Both the position numbers and the translations under genes were made by a program. From Sphagnum magellanicum (Eukaryota > Streptophyta > Sphagnopsida > Sphagnales > Sphagnaceae), in NCBI GenBank assembly GCA_021904315.1, contig CM038912.1, forward strand, positions 10,565,061 through 10,629,060: DNA of 64,000 nt, in the 5' to 3' direction. How positions within the stretch are numbered: the first letter of the stretch is position 1; every line of letters begins with the position of its first letter. Below are positions 48,856 through 62,300 of this stretch, piece after piece. The notes under the pieces are model-generated. The model had not been told where the DNA came from. It made no database searches and was given only the letters and a program-made list of their open reading frames with translations.

Positions 48856-51800
48856 AAGACTCCTCCTGAAGAAAAGACCAATTGTTCACCATAAACCTCT
48901 TGAAGTGAACATAAACCTTTCACAAGGACAAGGTATACTTAAAACCTTGATTAACAGTTATCAACAATCAAAGAATTAATTATGCCCCTTGATTGATAAT
49001 TTTCAAAGAACATAAAACTGGGGTTCACCTTTAACTGGGGTCCAACAAAAATCAAGTTCTATGTCAAAGAACCTACCATAAACTGCTAATTCTTTACTAG
49101 TTTTTCAAAAAAATTGAAAACTTAGGACCATAGGTTCTTTGATTACCATAATATCTTTCCAGGTTTGACAGAAATTATATATATATTTTTAATGTTAAAA
49201 TTTTAAGAAAATTAAGGTCCCTTTTTCTTGAAAATTTTAAAAGTTATTTTTTTACTGAAATTGAAATTTTATAAGATTTTGGAGTTATTTTTAAAAAAAA
49301 TCTTTTGTCACTAAACATTCCCTAACGAACTCTATTCAACATTGTTTATGGGCCTAAAAGAGCAACCTGTTGAAAAATTACGTTATTTTATCATAGGGTT
49401 TTTTTTTTCTTTTAAATTCTTTTTAACTTTGGGTACATAATCATCTAAAAATAACTCTTGTTTTTTAGTGCCTGATGGTATGCCAACGATTAGCGCCATA
49501 TTTTTTTAAGGGGAAGATTCAAGATCAAAACCTATGCCATGAAACAAAATGTTTGCAAAAAATAATTGATGATGAATAACATGTAGATATTTTTTAATTT
49601 AAATAATTTTATTGAAAATAATTATTCAACAACAAGATGCCAAACCTGAAAAGGTATCACAATATGAAAAATCTCAAAAACACAAACCCATGATTCTTCA
49701 ACTTTTAAATTATTTCAAAATTCAAAACCAAACTTTGATTTTGAATTTTTTTTAAACTCAAAATTAGATTTTATTATGTTTCCTTTATTTAGTTGATATG
49801 TTTCATGCAATTGGTGGAGGTTTCAGTACTTAGTGGTTCCTTTTCTTATGTGTGGTTCTTTTCTTTGGGTTTTTTTGTTTGCCTAGATTCTAGTCCTTAC
49901 ACTTTGTTTTTTTTCCTCTACCTTTCTTGGGTGCTTTCTTTTTATAAAGTTTGGTAGGGTTTCATTATGATTTTGTTAGCAAAATTATGCATTTTCTTCC
50001 ACCATGTAATCTACAACATGCACAACTAGTTTTGAATTTTGACCTTTGTGAACACCAAGTGAGTCCCTTGGTCATAGGGACTCAGATTTATGAAGCCCCT
50101 TTGGTTCTGGTTCAAGGGGTTTGAACTTTAAACTAATGTTGGGTAGTATTTTGATTTTTCAAACAACCATTAGTTTTGGGTCTTAAATTTATTTTTTCAA
50201 AGAATCAACTAGTTCTGAATTTATGAAAATCTAAAATCCTCATAATAAACCAGGTCAAGGTTTTAGAAAAAATAAAATCAAAGAACTCGAAAGATTTGAG
50301 TTTATGAAAATTTAAAATTTTCATAATCAACTAGTTCCGGGTCTTAGAAAAAAAATTCAAATAACCGACCAATTCTAAGTTTATGAAAATCTTAAATCTT
50401 CATAATCAACAAATTCCAATTGTTTTTTAATTTTTTTTTCAAAGAATCGGTCAGTTTCAAGGGTTTCACATGAAGAAGGCTGGTTTTGAAAGAGAAAACT
50501 GATCGATTATTGAATTGGTTATCAACTAAACTTCATACCTAAATATTTTACAATTAATTATTCGGTTGGGTATTAATCCAACTTTTTTAGTAGACAATTG
50601 TCCAATTCTTTGATATGAAGAGATAAAACATAATATGCATGTTTTGGGCAAGTTGTAGATTCTAGAAAATATCACTTGTGACACAATAAATGAGTTTTCT
50701 TTCAACTATATAGCTTATACATTACAACTCAAGCAAGCAAACTTTAGAACAAGAAAACAAACAACGTTCTTTCACCTACGGTGCTTACTACTTATAATTT
50801 ACAATTGTAATTAATAAGTTTTTGAATAAAAAAACAAACAATGAAGAAAGAAGAAAGGAGAAATCAACCATGCAAAAACAAAATAAGAAACAAAATAGCT
50901 TCCTAATGTACTTTAAAACTAAAAAAACAAGCAAATCCAAAATCTAGATCAATCCCATCTTGGGCTAATGAAAACAAAGAACATGTGACAAAAAAAAGAA
51001 GTCAAAAAGGAAAATCCCAAAGTTCTAGGAATTCTTCTCAGTCAATACATTCCTCAAACTTTGCATCAAACCATGGTAGCAATAGTAACCAAGATGGGGT
51101 GAATTGTGAAGTCACATTTAGATGGGAACCCAAGTCCTTGCAAATTTGCAAACGAAATCAACTAGAAATTTAAAAACTTGAAGTTTTGAATTTTGGAATG
51201 TTTGATTCATCCAAGAAAGACAAACATAAAACATGCAAACTATAATCAAAAGGCCAGAGTCACATCAAAGCAATAAAAAATAAAATTCATACTTGATGGA
51301 GCAAAAAATCAATTTTTAAAATTAAAAAAATTGACTTTCATGCATATTGAACTTTGATGCATCTTGTGTGCCCATCATGTTGATCCTTGAATAAAACGAA
51401 AGAAAAAATTGGTGATGTCTTTGTGTGTTCTTACAAAGGTTGCATTCAAGAAAGTTGCAACTTGCAACTATGGAGAAAGTGTGAGCTATATCACAAAACT
51501 CACATTTAAAAACCCTAACATTTAAAAACTACCAAATTTTGAATTCCACACAAGCCAATTTTCATTCAAAAAACCTTGGTTCTTTTTTGGTCCCAAGTCT
51601 AAGGCAAGGCTAGGTTTTTTGATTTCAAAAAACATTGGTTTGGTTTTCGAGGCAAACCTTTTGAATTTCAAAAATGTCAATTAGATTTTGGAGGTGGGTT
51701 TGTCGTTAATTGGGAATTGGAAAGCCTATTTACATATACTCAAACTAAGAATTGGCAAATTATTAGCGATGGATTAAGAAACAGTTCAACACTTATTTTA

Positions 51801-52500
51801 ACTTATGGAACTACTCACATTGGGTGAATGCGTGGTACAACAATTCAATAGCGGGAGAAATTACACTCCTTATAAATCCATACAATATTCTTAACAATGA
51901 TTCAAATGGACATGGTTGTTAATGTCAAAAATGTTATTAGTCTAATATTTGAATAATATATGTTCAATCACCTATAAACCTTCCCAAATATATGTGAAAA
52001 TTTATATTTAATGTAGTTGATATCATTTTTTTACTTGGACATCCTAAAAGGAAACCCACTAAGTCCATAAGAATAATGCTACATTTAAAACTTTCCAAAA
52101 ATATGCTCTTGGGACAAAAACAATTGAAAAATAAAATAAAAATTACAACTCATATGGACTTATGAAAATATGGTCAAATTTTAACCATTCAAAAGTCCCT
52201 AATTGTCAAACCATTAAAGTTTTCAAAAAATAAATTCCTCATATGAGTTTATCATCTTGTATTACATTATATGTTAATTTTAATAAAAAAATTGGAATTT
52301 AAATCAAAATGAAAATTTCCATTTTGTGATGTTTTAATCAAACGACTAATCCATATTTTTTGACTTCAAAAGTCCATTACTACTAACAAATGAATTTTAT
52401 ATCAATAAATAATCACAAATAATTTTCTTCATAATGAACTTGTTAGGGTACATCCAATTTCAATTAGTAAATCTAAAGATATATTAATCACCACATGCAT
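48856..52500. other. Duplicated intergenic DNA (matches 59321-62480)
   Basis: AT-rich with many runs of TTTGAAAATTT. The serine- and asparagine-rich 62-codon frame at 50985-51173 is not kept open in the other copy. A stretch unique to this unit lies at 49501-50003. Confidence 0.55.
49501..50003. repeat. 503-bp segment present in unit A, absent in unit B
   Basis: The neighbours are GCGCCATA on the left and CACCATGTAAT on the right. Unit B joins them as GTGCCATATGTAAT at 59955-59966. The shared CCAT at both edges fits either a deletion in B at a 4-base microhomology or an insertion in A. Confidence 0.8.
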
Positions 52501-52537
52501 TAGTTTAAAGGCCACCTAGGGAAAAAACATTGTTTTG

Positions 52538-52798
52538 TCACAAAAGTGAACCACTATAACTTGCATCTACCCCATTGTCAACCCTACACATAACAACGTT
52601 GCAAATATTTGTGATGTATTTAGAGGGCACATTAGCGTATGTAATTTTTCTTTTGCGCCACACATGCCACACATGATCTAATTTGCATGATGTTTTTAAA
52701 ATGTGTTTTATGTTTTTGTAAAGTTTTTGCTTTTTCCAGTTCTTTTTAAGCCAAACCATCTTTATGGATTTAGCCATGCCTCCCATTAAGGTAAACAT
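52538..52798 (-). pseudogene. Possible coding remnant, Trp- and Lys-rich, unidentified
   Basis: An 86-codon minus-strand frame reads MGGMAKSIKMVWLKKNWKKQ near its start, with HVWHVWRKRKITYANVPSKY in the middle and CRVDNGVDASYSGSLL at the end. Four Trp, many Lys and an even distribution of residues are unusual for chance frames in this AT-rich DNA. The sequence is also well kept in unit B (about 62515-62775), though the frame is not fully open there. The family is not recognised; an old transposase piece is a guess. Confidence 0.35.
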
Positions 52799-52799
52799 G

Positions 52800-54009
52800 T
52801 CGCTAATTAAACATTTAGTGTGTCAATTAATTCTAAATCATTCAATCTATTTTTTTGTTTATGGTATTTAAAAAAAAAGTGTAAAGGAATAGAATGTGCA
52901 CTTAATGCCCTTTAAATCCTTCAAATTGAATAAAAAATGAGCAAGTTATGCCTCTCTAAAAATCTATTGAAAAAAAATGAGAAAAAAAAACTTCAAACAC
53001 ATGACAACCCATGAAAGTTTACTTGTTTTCCCAAAATCCAAAAAATGATATGTATTTTGTCCTCATCACTAAAATAAATGAAAATGTGAATAACCACTAT
53101 CTTCAAAATGATTGTTCAATTTTGAACATGTGGTCACAATCTTCACAAAATCTAAGGTTAAAAAATTAATGATAATGGGTTTAAAAGGTACATTTCACCA
53201 AACTTGTTGCAAGTTTGTGGGCATGGTGATGGCATGAGATTTTTTAGACATTCGTTTCGAAGAAAATGCACATGTCATTAACAAGGTTTGTCATTAGAAA
53301 AAGTGCATTTGTCACCATGAAAAGGAAGTCACATCACTAAGTAAGTTCATAACAAACTTAACATCTCATGACTTAATAATGGAAATCATGCAAAATTTAT
53401 TCATTCATAAGTCATACATTTCACACATTAATATCATGCATTGGAAATATATTTGACACACAAATTTAAAAGAAAATGTGAAACTCATTTGACATTTATT
53501 CATTCATAGGTTCGTATTTCATCTATTAACACATTTATTCATGTGTGAATAAATGAATGTGCTTTCAATGCATGATATTCGTGTGTAAAATGTATGAATG
53601 AATGAAAATTTTATGATTTTCATTTTTAATTCGTCAAATGCTAAATTTACAATGTCCATTATTAAAAAGAATGTGTCATGTCACTAATTAGTGTTGTCAC
53701 CAAAAAGAACACATTGCTAGGAAGAAACAAACTTGTATCACCTACAAGAAGACACACTTGAGTTCAGATGTCCATTGTTGTAGTCTATTTTGGTCTTCTA
53801 GGCCTTTTTTTTAAAACTCAAAAATTCAAAGCTTCATCATTGATATAACCTATTGTAGCTTTCTAAACACGTTATTAACACTTTAAACTCAAAGTTCTAT
53901 CGTTGTTATATGTTATTTTCATCTTTTCTTCACATTTTTTAAACTTCGAGCTTGAAGTTCCATCACCGTAGGTGAAATTTTGGTCTTCTTTTAACATTGT
54001 TGAAATTTT
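52800..54009. other. Duplicated AT-rich DNA (matches about 62780-63990)
   Basis: Contains AATGCCCTTTAAATCCTTCA-type phrases related to the 980-1400 repeat family, TTCATTCAT/ATGAATGAA inverted words around 53500-53600, and a degenerate TCTTTTCTTCACATTTTTTA tract. No gene seen. Confidence 0.55.
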
Positions 54010-54290
54010 GGTTGTGCTTTTTTATCATGTTCTTGAGGTGTTGTTTCAACAAGTTTAAGCTTCTAGCCGTGTTTTTAATGTTTTTGAAGTGATGTTCAAC
54101 GAGTTCAAGCTTTTGGTTGTGCTCTTTATGATCTTGAGGTGCTGTTCCAACAAGTTCAAGCTTATGATTGTGCTCTTTGTGCTCTTGAGGTGCTGTTTCA
54201 ACAAGTTCAAGCTTCTAGTTGTCAATTTGTGCTTTTGAAGTGTTGTTTCATCAATTTCAAGCTTCTAGCTATGTTTTTCATGTTTTTGAA
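54010..54290 (+). repeat. 51-bp tandem repeat, five copies
   Basis: GAGGTGYTGTTTCAACAAGT followed by TCAAGCTTCTAG starts at about 54034, 54085, 54135, 54187 and 54237, a step of 50-52 bases. Degenerate relatives (ATCAAGTTCTAGCC, CCATGTTGGCCTT) continue to about 54440. The first unit is just reached in unit B at the window's right edge. Confidence 0.85.
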
Positions 54291-56923
54291 ATCTATGTTG
54301 GCCTTATGTGACTTTTGGACTTTGGTTGTGGTTTCGGTGCTTTTGTGGTTTTATTTCATCAAGTTCTAGCCTCCACTTGTGTTCTTGAAATCCATGTTGG
54401 CCTTCTTGACCTCGTTTTCATGTTCTTGAGGTGTTTCCACTTTAGTTTTAACTATAGTGAACCTAGTTCATGTTCTCCTTTGGTGAAGTAGTCTCGGTGG
54501 TGACCTATGTTTTTCTTATATTTAGTCATTACAAGAAACAACCTTGCTATTGCAACTTGAAATCATTACCATAGTTTTAAATGTCAAAGAAAAATATGTT
54601 TAATATAATTTGAAATTTTCAAAAACTTTATAAACCCTTTTTGACTCCTATTAATGTGTTTTGATTTAGGTGAAAATCTTTGAGTTTTATAAATTTGACA
54701 AAAATTGAAAAAAACTTATCATTAAGATTACCATTGGAACTAACTTTGTGAATAACATGCTATGTGTACATGCCATAGAGATAATTTGTTGACATTGTAT
54801 GTGCAAGCTAAAACAAAAATAGTAATTCATTTTGTTACTTGTGATATTACTTCTATGTGTGAATGACACTTCAAAGAAGGCCGTGTCATATGTGTGTAGA
54901 TGTTCAATTTGTAAATGATTGCAACTTCTTTCTCTCTCTCCCCAACATTTTAAACATAACCACTATTCATGAAGGCCCCCTTTCCAAAAAGGAGTTTTGT
55001 GCCCAGTTCATTTGCTCTTTCAGAGGATCCCTATTGGTAGTCTTATTGTGGCATACATCAACATGCCTTGAATTTGCATTTTTTTAAAAAAACATTTCAA
55101 AAAAATAGAAGACATCCATTGCAAAAAACATAGAGTTTGATTAACATTTTTCTATGCTTTGTCCCCTTCCAAATGCTTTGTGCCTTCTTAATGGGCATAT
55201 GAAGCCCAACAAATGTTAGATTTGAACTCAAAAGCCCTAATTTAGTCTATGCATGGAATATTTGTAATGTTTAGAAATAATTTCAATGAATTTTGGGATT
55301 TTTACCATGGTACCAACATGGACGCCGGTTCACCTTGGCCAGGTCTCTCCCCTTCGCTATAATTAGTTTTGGATTTAACCTTCGTGGAAATTTATGAGTT
55401 GTTTAGTTTATTTCATAAGTTTCATTGCTAAGCATTTGAACTTATAAACTTGGGTTCAAATCCAATAGAGATCCTTTTAAAGTGAAACTATCTTGGACCC
55501 ATAGCATAACTTTTGTTTTGGCCAATTTTTTGAAAATTTCAACAACTTGGTCTAAAAGTTTTTCAAAATTCTGGAAAATTTTAAAATATTTTAAATTTTG
55601 TTTGGAAGTCAATCATGTACTATGGTATGACTACGATCAATTCCCATGATACTTAGGGTAAAATACAAGCTAGTTTTTTCTTCAAATTGATTATTAGGCT
55701 TATTCACAGTTGAGATTCCCATAAAAGATTGTCTTAAAAAAAAGTATTGCATAATTCAATTAGCCTTATATAATATTTATCGCATCATCATTATACTAGA
55801 TTGTTGTATGTTTACAACTATAGTGATGTTATGTGAAATTAATAAAAATGTCCAAGAATAAATTAGATATTATATAAATATTTTTTTGAGTCCCTCTAAA
55901 TAATCATATCAGTTGTCCTAACTACAATTTTTTTGAAAAATAGAAAGAATGCATTAAATAATGCAATCAACTTTTATAAAAAAATTTAAATGAATAAACA
56001 ATGTTGGTGTCTATGTTCAGTATTATTCATTGGATGCATGTGATTGAATTATAATCATATGAGGATTTTTCATTTGATTAAATTATGAACCATATGAGGC
56101 CTTAGGATTTATAGCCCCAACTACAAGTCACATGTGCAAGAAATAATAATACAAAAAATGAAATCAATTTGTCTATAAAAGCTTATTTAATTTTTTTTGC
56201 ATTTCTAAGTTTGATCCAAAGTATTATGCACAACAACGTATGCATGTGAAAAATCAACATCATCATATGTATTATTTTAATTTGGACTATTCCATTTCCT
56301 TCATTTAAATTTGTGTTGTGTAAATTTTATTTTTGATGGATAGTGGGAAATAAATTATGGGGCGCTTCTTCCTAAAAGTGATACCCCAATCTTGAATAAG
56401 CCCTATTGCATAAAAATTAATGCAAAACATCCGGAACCAATATCTATCCAATTTTAGACTATAACCATTCACAACTTGTATTTGTCAACTCTGAAGCCAC
56501 AATTTTGAGGAATTCATATTCAAAGTCAAAAACCCAATTAGTTTTTTAAAAAATTTAAAATTAGCAATATTTTTCCCTAAATATGTGGAAAGTTACTGTT
56601 TTCTTGATTATTTATCACCAAAGTCTCAAAATTAAATCAAATTCCCAAAATTCTACAATCAGGTTTCAAAAGGTAGTCAACAATATAATAGAAGAATACT
56701 TTAAAATGCTTTTTAGTTTCATGTTTATAGCCCAATTTGGCTAAATCCTTTCTATTATGCATGATCGCCTCTCACTCCGGCTACTTCACAAAAGAAAAGA
56801 AAAAACACACTAGACACAATTGTCATGCTTGAAGCTATCATGTATCACCCTGTGGGAGCATCTGGTGTGAGCCATCTCAATGTGTATACAAAATTAGAAG
56901 GGAAGAAAATTCCACTTGTGGGG

Positions 56924-56970
56924 AATTGTGCTCTCACCTTCTTTTCTGAAAAGAAGGTGAGAGCACAATT
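56924..56970. repeat. Unit B copy of the upstream hairpin
   Basis: Perfect 22-bp arms (AATTGTGCTCTCACCTTCTT, ending in TT) around CTG. Both arms have stayed complementary since the duplication. Confidence 0.85.
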
Positions 56971-58440
56971 TCCTGAGCGTGATGGAACTTTCCAGATGTC
57001 TTTGCAGATGTGTCCCCTATGTGTGTGAGTGAGTGAGGGGGAAAAGGGTTTAACGTAGCTTGCAGACTCTGGTGAGGTATTTCGCTTTACGCCCAGTCAT
57101 TTAATGTCCAAAAAATGATGAAATAAACCCTGCCAATCATAAATAAACCAAAGCACCGAAAAGAAAAAGGGTGAATACAAGGAACAAAATAAAAGGACTC
57201 ATGTTCTTGAAGACAAAAGAATCACCTAAGAGGGCGAACCACAAAGGGAACATCAAGTTCTCAAACCCAGCTGCACCCCCCCCCCTCGCCCACACCCCTC
57301 ACACTTTCTTATGGTGAGAAGCATATCAAATAAGGAAAGGGGGGAACGTCCTAAAAATATGCCTAGCCAAAAAGAACCAAGGGCGCATCTCAAAAGACAT
57401 CCTTTGTCTATAGAATGCACACAAAACTGAGAGAAAGGAGGGCCTCCAGTTAATTCTTTTGCCAAAAGGAGGTGTGTGGTTTACGAACCAACCAAGAGAC
57501 CTGTGGATCTGTTAGTTTGTGCATCTTTAGAATGAAAGAATTCACTGTGATGACAAAGAAGGTGGTGGTGTCATTCCATGAATGTCACAGAACTTTGGGA
57601 TGTCTTTTGAATAATAGAAATAGTTCCAGTGAAGAAGGTGAGAGTACAATTATGTGAAGGTGCTAGTGCTCTTCAAGAGGGGTCCTACGTGCATGAAAAA
57701 AAGAGTATCTGGTGGACATTTCACAAGGTGGTTTGATGATTTTTATTGGTTGTTTGATCTTCACTTTTTAAACGTCTCTTTAATGTGTCCCTAGTTTCTT
57801 TTTCCTTGTTTGGGGGCAAAGAGGTCTTTCAGTAAGTTCTGATGGCTTGTGAAGCAGGCCTTTTGATAAGATGACACATCCCTTTGTGATAAGATGAAAA
57901 ATTCCTTTGTGATTTTAATTTGACATGTGACATGCAAAAATTGAACCCCAGGTCGCTTTTGTGCCACACATAATGGCGTTTGCAAAGAAAAAGAGTCTGA
58001 CCCAAGTAAACAGTCTCTTAGGACTTACCAAAGCCTCACAACTTTTTCAGCTTTTGGCAGTGTACTTCTTAAGAATTTTGTTTGCAGCCAAATTGACAAT
58101 CATCCATAGAATATGCAGAAAAAGTGATGAATCATGGGTAGGAAGATTAGGCCAAATCTGGCTTAAACCAGATATAAAGTACAAATATTTAGTCATCCTT
58201 TTATATTTTTAGCTGGTTTTTTCCCCTTTTTTTCCCTCTCACATCTGGCAATCAAAAACTTTCAAAATCACTACATTAGCAAAATTTCATTAGCATCATT
58301 TTAATTTTTAGTTTCGGTTTTAAGTGAAATTCTCGCCAATTTAAAAAAAAGCCTGGTTGTTGGGTGCTGGAGTAGGGCTTAAAAGGAAATTGCACTTGGG
58401 ACTACCCTCACTGTTGGTAGCTGGGGGAGGAGCTGTTAGA

Positions 58441-58782
58441 GCTTAAACTTGCTAGTGTTGCTCACCTCACAAGTTGTCATGTCATGTTCTCACAAGCCTG
58501 AGAAGAACTCTCCAATAGTGTCGTACTGTAATTCTTGCAACTGTAGTATCACTAGTGCTGCATGTGTTGTGATCATCAGAACTGGGAGCTGAGAATCTCT
58601 TGTCTTCTTTGCAGATCTCTCTATATGTCTATTATCTCTCTCCCCTTGCTTCCAGGAGTCGTGAACGTCCAGTAGGTTTGTGCAGTTTAGGACCAAAAAA
58701 AACATTAGCCCTGTGAGCTTGTCACAATCAGGACTTTGACTTACTAAAGCGCTTGTTTGTCGCCAGCGAGATTAAGATCAAG
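58441..58782 (+). promoter_or_regulatory. Duplicated promoter and leader without its gene
   Basis: Nearly identical to 42618-42962, including the CT-rich leader and CG dinucleotides. It now lies before a beheaded gene fragment, so any transcript from it would run into antisense reverse-transcriptase-like sequence. Confidence 0.5.
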
Positions 58783-58869
58783 ATGAGTAACAGAGCAGTT
58801 GTGTTGTCGAAGAAACACCTTGCCTACGACAATAAGACGAAGGCCATTAGTGTCCTTTGTCATTGCTAA
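58783..58869 (+). pseudogene. Beheaded reductase copy: eight codons joined to foreign sequence
   Basis: The ATG and the codons for MSNRAVVL match exon 1 of the intact gene exactly (58783-58806). The next codon already belongs to the inverted fragment, giving a chimeric frame of 28 codons (SKKHLAYDNKT and so on) that ends in TAA at 58867-58869. No catalytic part of the enzyme remains. Confidence 0.85.
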
Positions 58870-59312
58870 CAATCTACTAACCCCTAGCACTAGGGCCACC
58901 AACCTAGGGATATCCCCATGAGCAACAATAACAGCAGTTTGGAATAATTTTGAAAACCCTAAGGATGACTCTTCTAGTATGAAACATCCTGAAAGATGCT
59001 CATGTACCATCCCAAAAAGCCCATTCAATGACAAATGGGGAACAAAGGCTAAAGCTTGGGCAAACACAATCATATCCAAAACAAAAGTGTGCTCAAGCTT
59101 AAAGTGAAAAATAAACAAAGGGACAAGGTCTAAAGGAGGGGGTGTAGTTCGTGCAGGACAACAACGGTGTCCTCCGAATGAATAACTCGCGTCATGGGCT
59201 AGAGAGCTATGGCAACATGACTATATTCATCGACTCTCCCTAAAATTAGGCATCAACGAAAATGGGTGGTTGAATAATCTTCCCATGAGTGGTGAGAACG
59301 AGGCACACAAGA
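58807..59312 (-). pseudogene. Inverted fragment of the reverse-transcriptase-like fossil
   Basis: Reverse complement of 45305-45809. On the minus strand it still reads FGMVHEHLSGCFILEESSLG and ALVLGVSRLLAMTKDTNG, the same segment as in unit A. It is sharply bounded on the left by the truncated exon 1. On the right it is bounded by an 8-base filler (59313-59320) before unit A order resumes. Confidence 0.85.
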
Positions 59313-59320
59313 GGCATGTG

Positions 59321-62300
59321 AAGACTCCTCTTGAAGAAAAGACCAATTGTTTGCCATAAACCTCTTAAAATGAACATAAACCTTTCGCAAGGACAAGGTA
59401 TACTTAAAACCTTAACTAGTAGTTCTCAACAATCAAAGAACTGGTTATGGCCCTTGATTGGTAATTTTCAAAAAACATAAAACTGGGGCTCACCCTTAAT
59501 TGGGGTCCAACAAAAATCAAGTTCTATGTCAAAGAACCTACCATAAACTGCAAATTTTTTATTAGTTTTTCAAAAAAATTGAAAACTCGGAACCATAGGT
59601 CCTTTGATTACCATAATATCTTTTCAGGTTTGGAAAAAATTATATATATTTTTAAATATTAAAATTTTAAGAAAATTAAGGGTCCTTTCTTCTTGAATAT
59701 TTTACAAGTTATTTTTTACTAAAGTTGAAATTTTATAAGATTTTGGAGCTATTTTTAAAAGAAATCTTTTCTCACCAAACATTCCCCAACGAGCATTATT
59801 TAGCATTGTTTATGGGCCTAAAAGTGCAACCTTGCAAAAAATTACTTTATTTTGTCATAGGGTTTTTTTTTAATTCATTTTAAACTTTGAGTACATAATC
59901 AACCTAAAAAAAAAATCTTGTTTTTCACTGCCTGATGGTATGCTAATGATTAGTGCCATATGTAATTTACAACATGCACAATTGGTTTTGAATTTTGACC
60001 CTTGTGAACACCAAGTGAGTCCCTTGGTCACAAGGGCTTAAATTTATGAAGCCCCTTTGGTTCTGGTTCAAGGGGTTTGAACTTTAAACTAATGTTGGGT
60101 AGTATTTTGATTTTTCAAAGAACCATTAGTTTTGGGTCTTAAATTTATTTTTTCAAAGAATCAACTGATTCTGAATTTATGAAAATTTAAAATCCTTATA
60201 ATAAACCAATTCAGGGTTTTAGAAAAAAAAAATTCAAAAAATTGGCCAGTTTCGAGTTTATGAAAATTAAAAATTTTCATAATCAACTGGTTTTAGGTCT
60301 TAGAAAAAAATTTGAAGGAATTGACTAGTTCTAAGTTTATGAAAATCTTAAATCTTCATAATCAACTAGTTCTAATTGTTTTTTAATTAGTTTTTCCAAA
60401 GAATTGGTCGGTTTCAAGGGTTTCACATGGAGAAGGCTGGTTTTGAAAAGAAAACTAATCGATTGTTGAATTGGTTATCAACTAGACTTCACACCTCAAT
60501 ATGTTACAACTAGTTATTTGGCTAGGTATTAATCCAAGTTTTTTAATTGACAATTGTCCAATTCTTTGACATGAAGAAATAGAACATAATATGCATTTTT
60601 TTAACGCATCCCTTTCTACTATAACAAATAGTGCATAATATGCATGTTTTCGGCAAGTTGTAGATTTTAGCAAATATCACTTGTGACACAATAAAATGAG
60701 TTTTCTTTCAACTATATTGCTTATAACTTACAACTCAAGCAAGGATATTTTAAAACAAGAAAACAAACAATGTTCTTTCACCTACGATGCTTACTATTTA
60801 TAATTTACAATTGCAACTAAAATTTTTTGAATAAAAAAACAAACAAAGAAAAAAAAAGAAATCAACCATGCAAAAAAAAATTAGAAACAAAATAGCTTCT
60901 TAATGTACTTTAAATTTTTAAAAAAAAAAACAGATCCAAAAATCTAGATCAATCCCACATTGGGTTAATGAAAACAAAGAACATGTGACAAAAAAAAGAA
61001 GTCAAAAATGAAAATCCCAAAGTTCTAGGTATTCCTCTCAGTCAATATATTTTTCAAATTTTGCATCAAACCATGGTGGCAATAGTAAACAAGATGGGGT
61101 GAAATGTGAAGTCACATTTAGATGCAAACCTAGGTCTTTGCAAATTTACAAACAAAAACAACTAGAAATTTAAAAACTTGAAGTTTTGAATTTTGGAATG
61201 CTTGATTATTCCAAAAAAGACAAACATAAAACATGCAAAATATAAACAAGAGGCTAGAGGCACATCAAAACAATAAAAAATAAAATTCATACTTGATTGA
61301 ACAAAAAATCAATTTTTTTAATTAAAAAAAATTCACCTTTTTCCATATTGAACTTTGATGCATTTTGCGTGCCCACCATGTTGATCCTTGAATAAAAACA
61401 AAAGAAAAAATTGGTGATGTCTTTGTGTGTTCTTACAAAGGTTGCATTCAAGAAAATTGTGATTTATGACTATGGAGAAAGTGTGAACTACATCACAAAA
61501 TTCACATTTAAAAACTACCAATTTTTGAATTCCACACAAGCCAATTTTCATTAAAAAAACCTTGGTTTTTTTTTGGTGCCAAGTTTAAGGTAAGGCTAGG
61601 TTTTTCGATTTCAACAAACATTGGTTTGGTTCTAGGGGCAAATCTTTTGAATTTGAAAAATGTCGATTAGATTTTACAGGTCGGGCTATCGTTAGTTGGG
61701 GATTGGAAAGCCTATATACATATACTCAAACTAAGAATTGGCAAATTATTAGTGATGGATTAAACAACGGGTCAACACTAGTTTAAACTTATGGAACTAT
61801 TCACATTGGGTGAATGCATGGTACAATAGTTCAATAGCGGGAGAAACTACACTTCCTAAAAATCCATACAATATTCTTTAAAATGATTCAAATGGACATG
61901 GTTGTTAATTTTTTTAAAATTATTATTTTAATATTTAAATAATATATGTTCAATCATCTATAAACCTTCCCAAATATATGTGAAAACTTATATTTATTGT
62001 AGTTGATATCATTTTTTTATTTGAACATCCTAAAAGGAAACCCACTAAGTCCATAGCAATAATGTTTCATCTAAAACTTTCCAAAAATATGCTCTTGGGA
62101 CAAAAACAATTGAAAAATAAAATAAAAACTTCAACTCATATGAACTTATGAAAATATGGTCAAATTTTAACCATTCAAAAGTCCCTAATTGTTAAATGAT
62201 TAATTTTTTCCAAAAACAAATTCCTCATATGAGTTTATCATCTTATATTACATTGTATGTTAATTTCAATAAAAAAATTTGGATTTTAAATTAAAATTTC

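Larger units (their letters stand above)
38816..54673 (+). repeat. Segmental duplication, unit A (about 15.9 kb)
   Basis: From AAATCTTTGAGTTTTATAAA at 38816 the sequence matches unit B from 54674 in direct orientation. The matched blocks are 38816-42986 with 54674-58806, and 48856 to about 54020 with 59321 to the window edge. The segment 42987-48855, which carries the body of the reductase gene and the reverse-transcriptase-like fossil, has no direct counterpart in B. Because unit B begins where unit A ends, this is a tandem duplication. By eye the blocks differ by roughly 5-8 percent plus indels. The outer boundary of B lies beyond the window. Confidence 0.9.

Noticed and set aside
50985-51173. 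Ser/Asn/Gln-rich 62-codon frame
   Set aside because: The corresponding frame in unit B (about 60988-61170) is not maintained and no motif is present.
58744-59118. 124-codon minus-strand frame
   Set aside because: It is the inverted reverse-transcriptase-like fragment running across the junction into the antisense of the truncated exon; not a gene.
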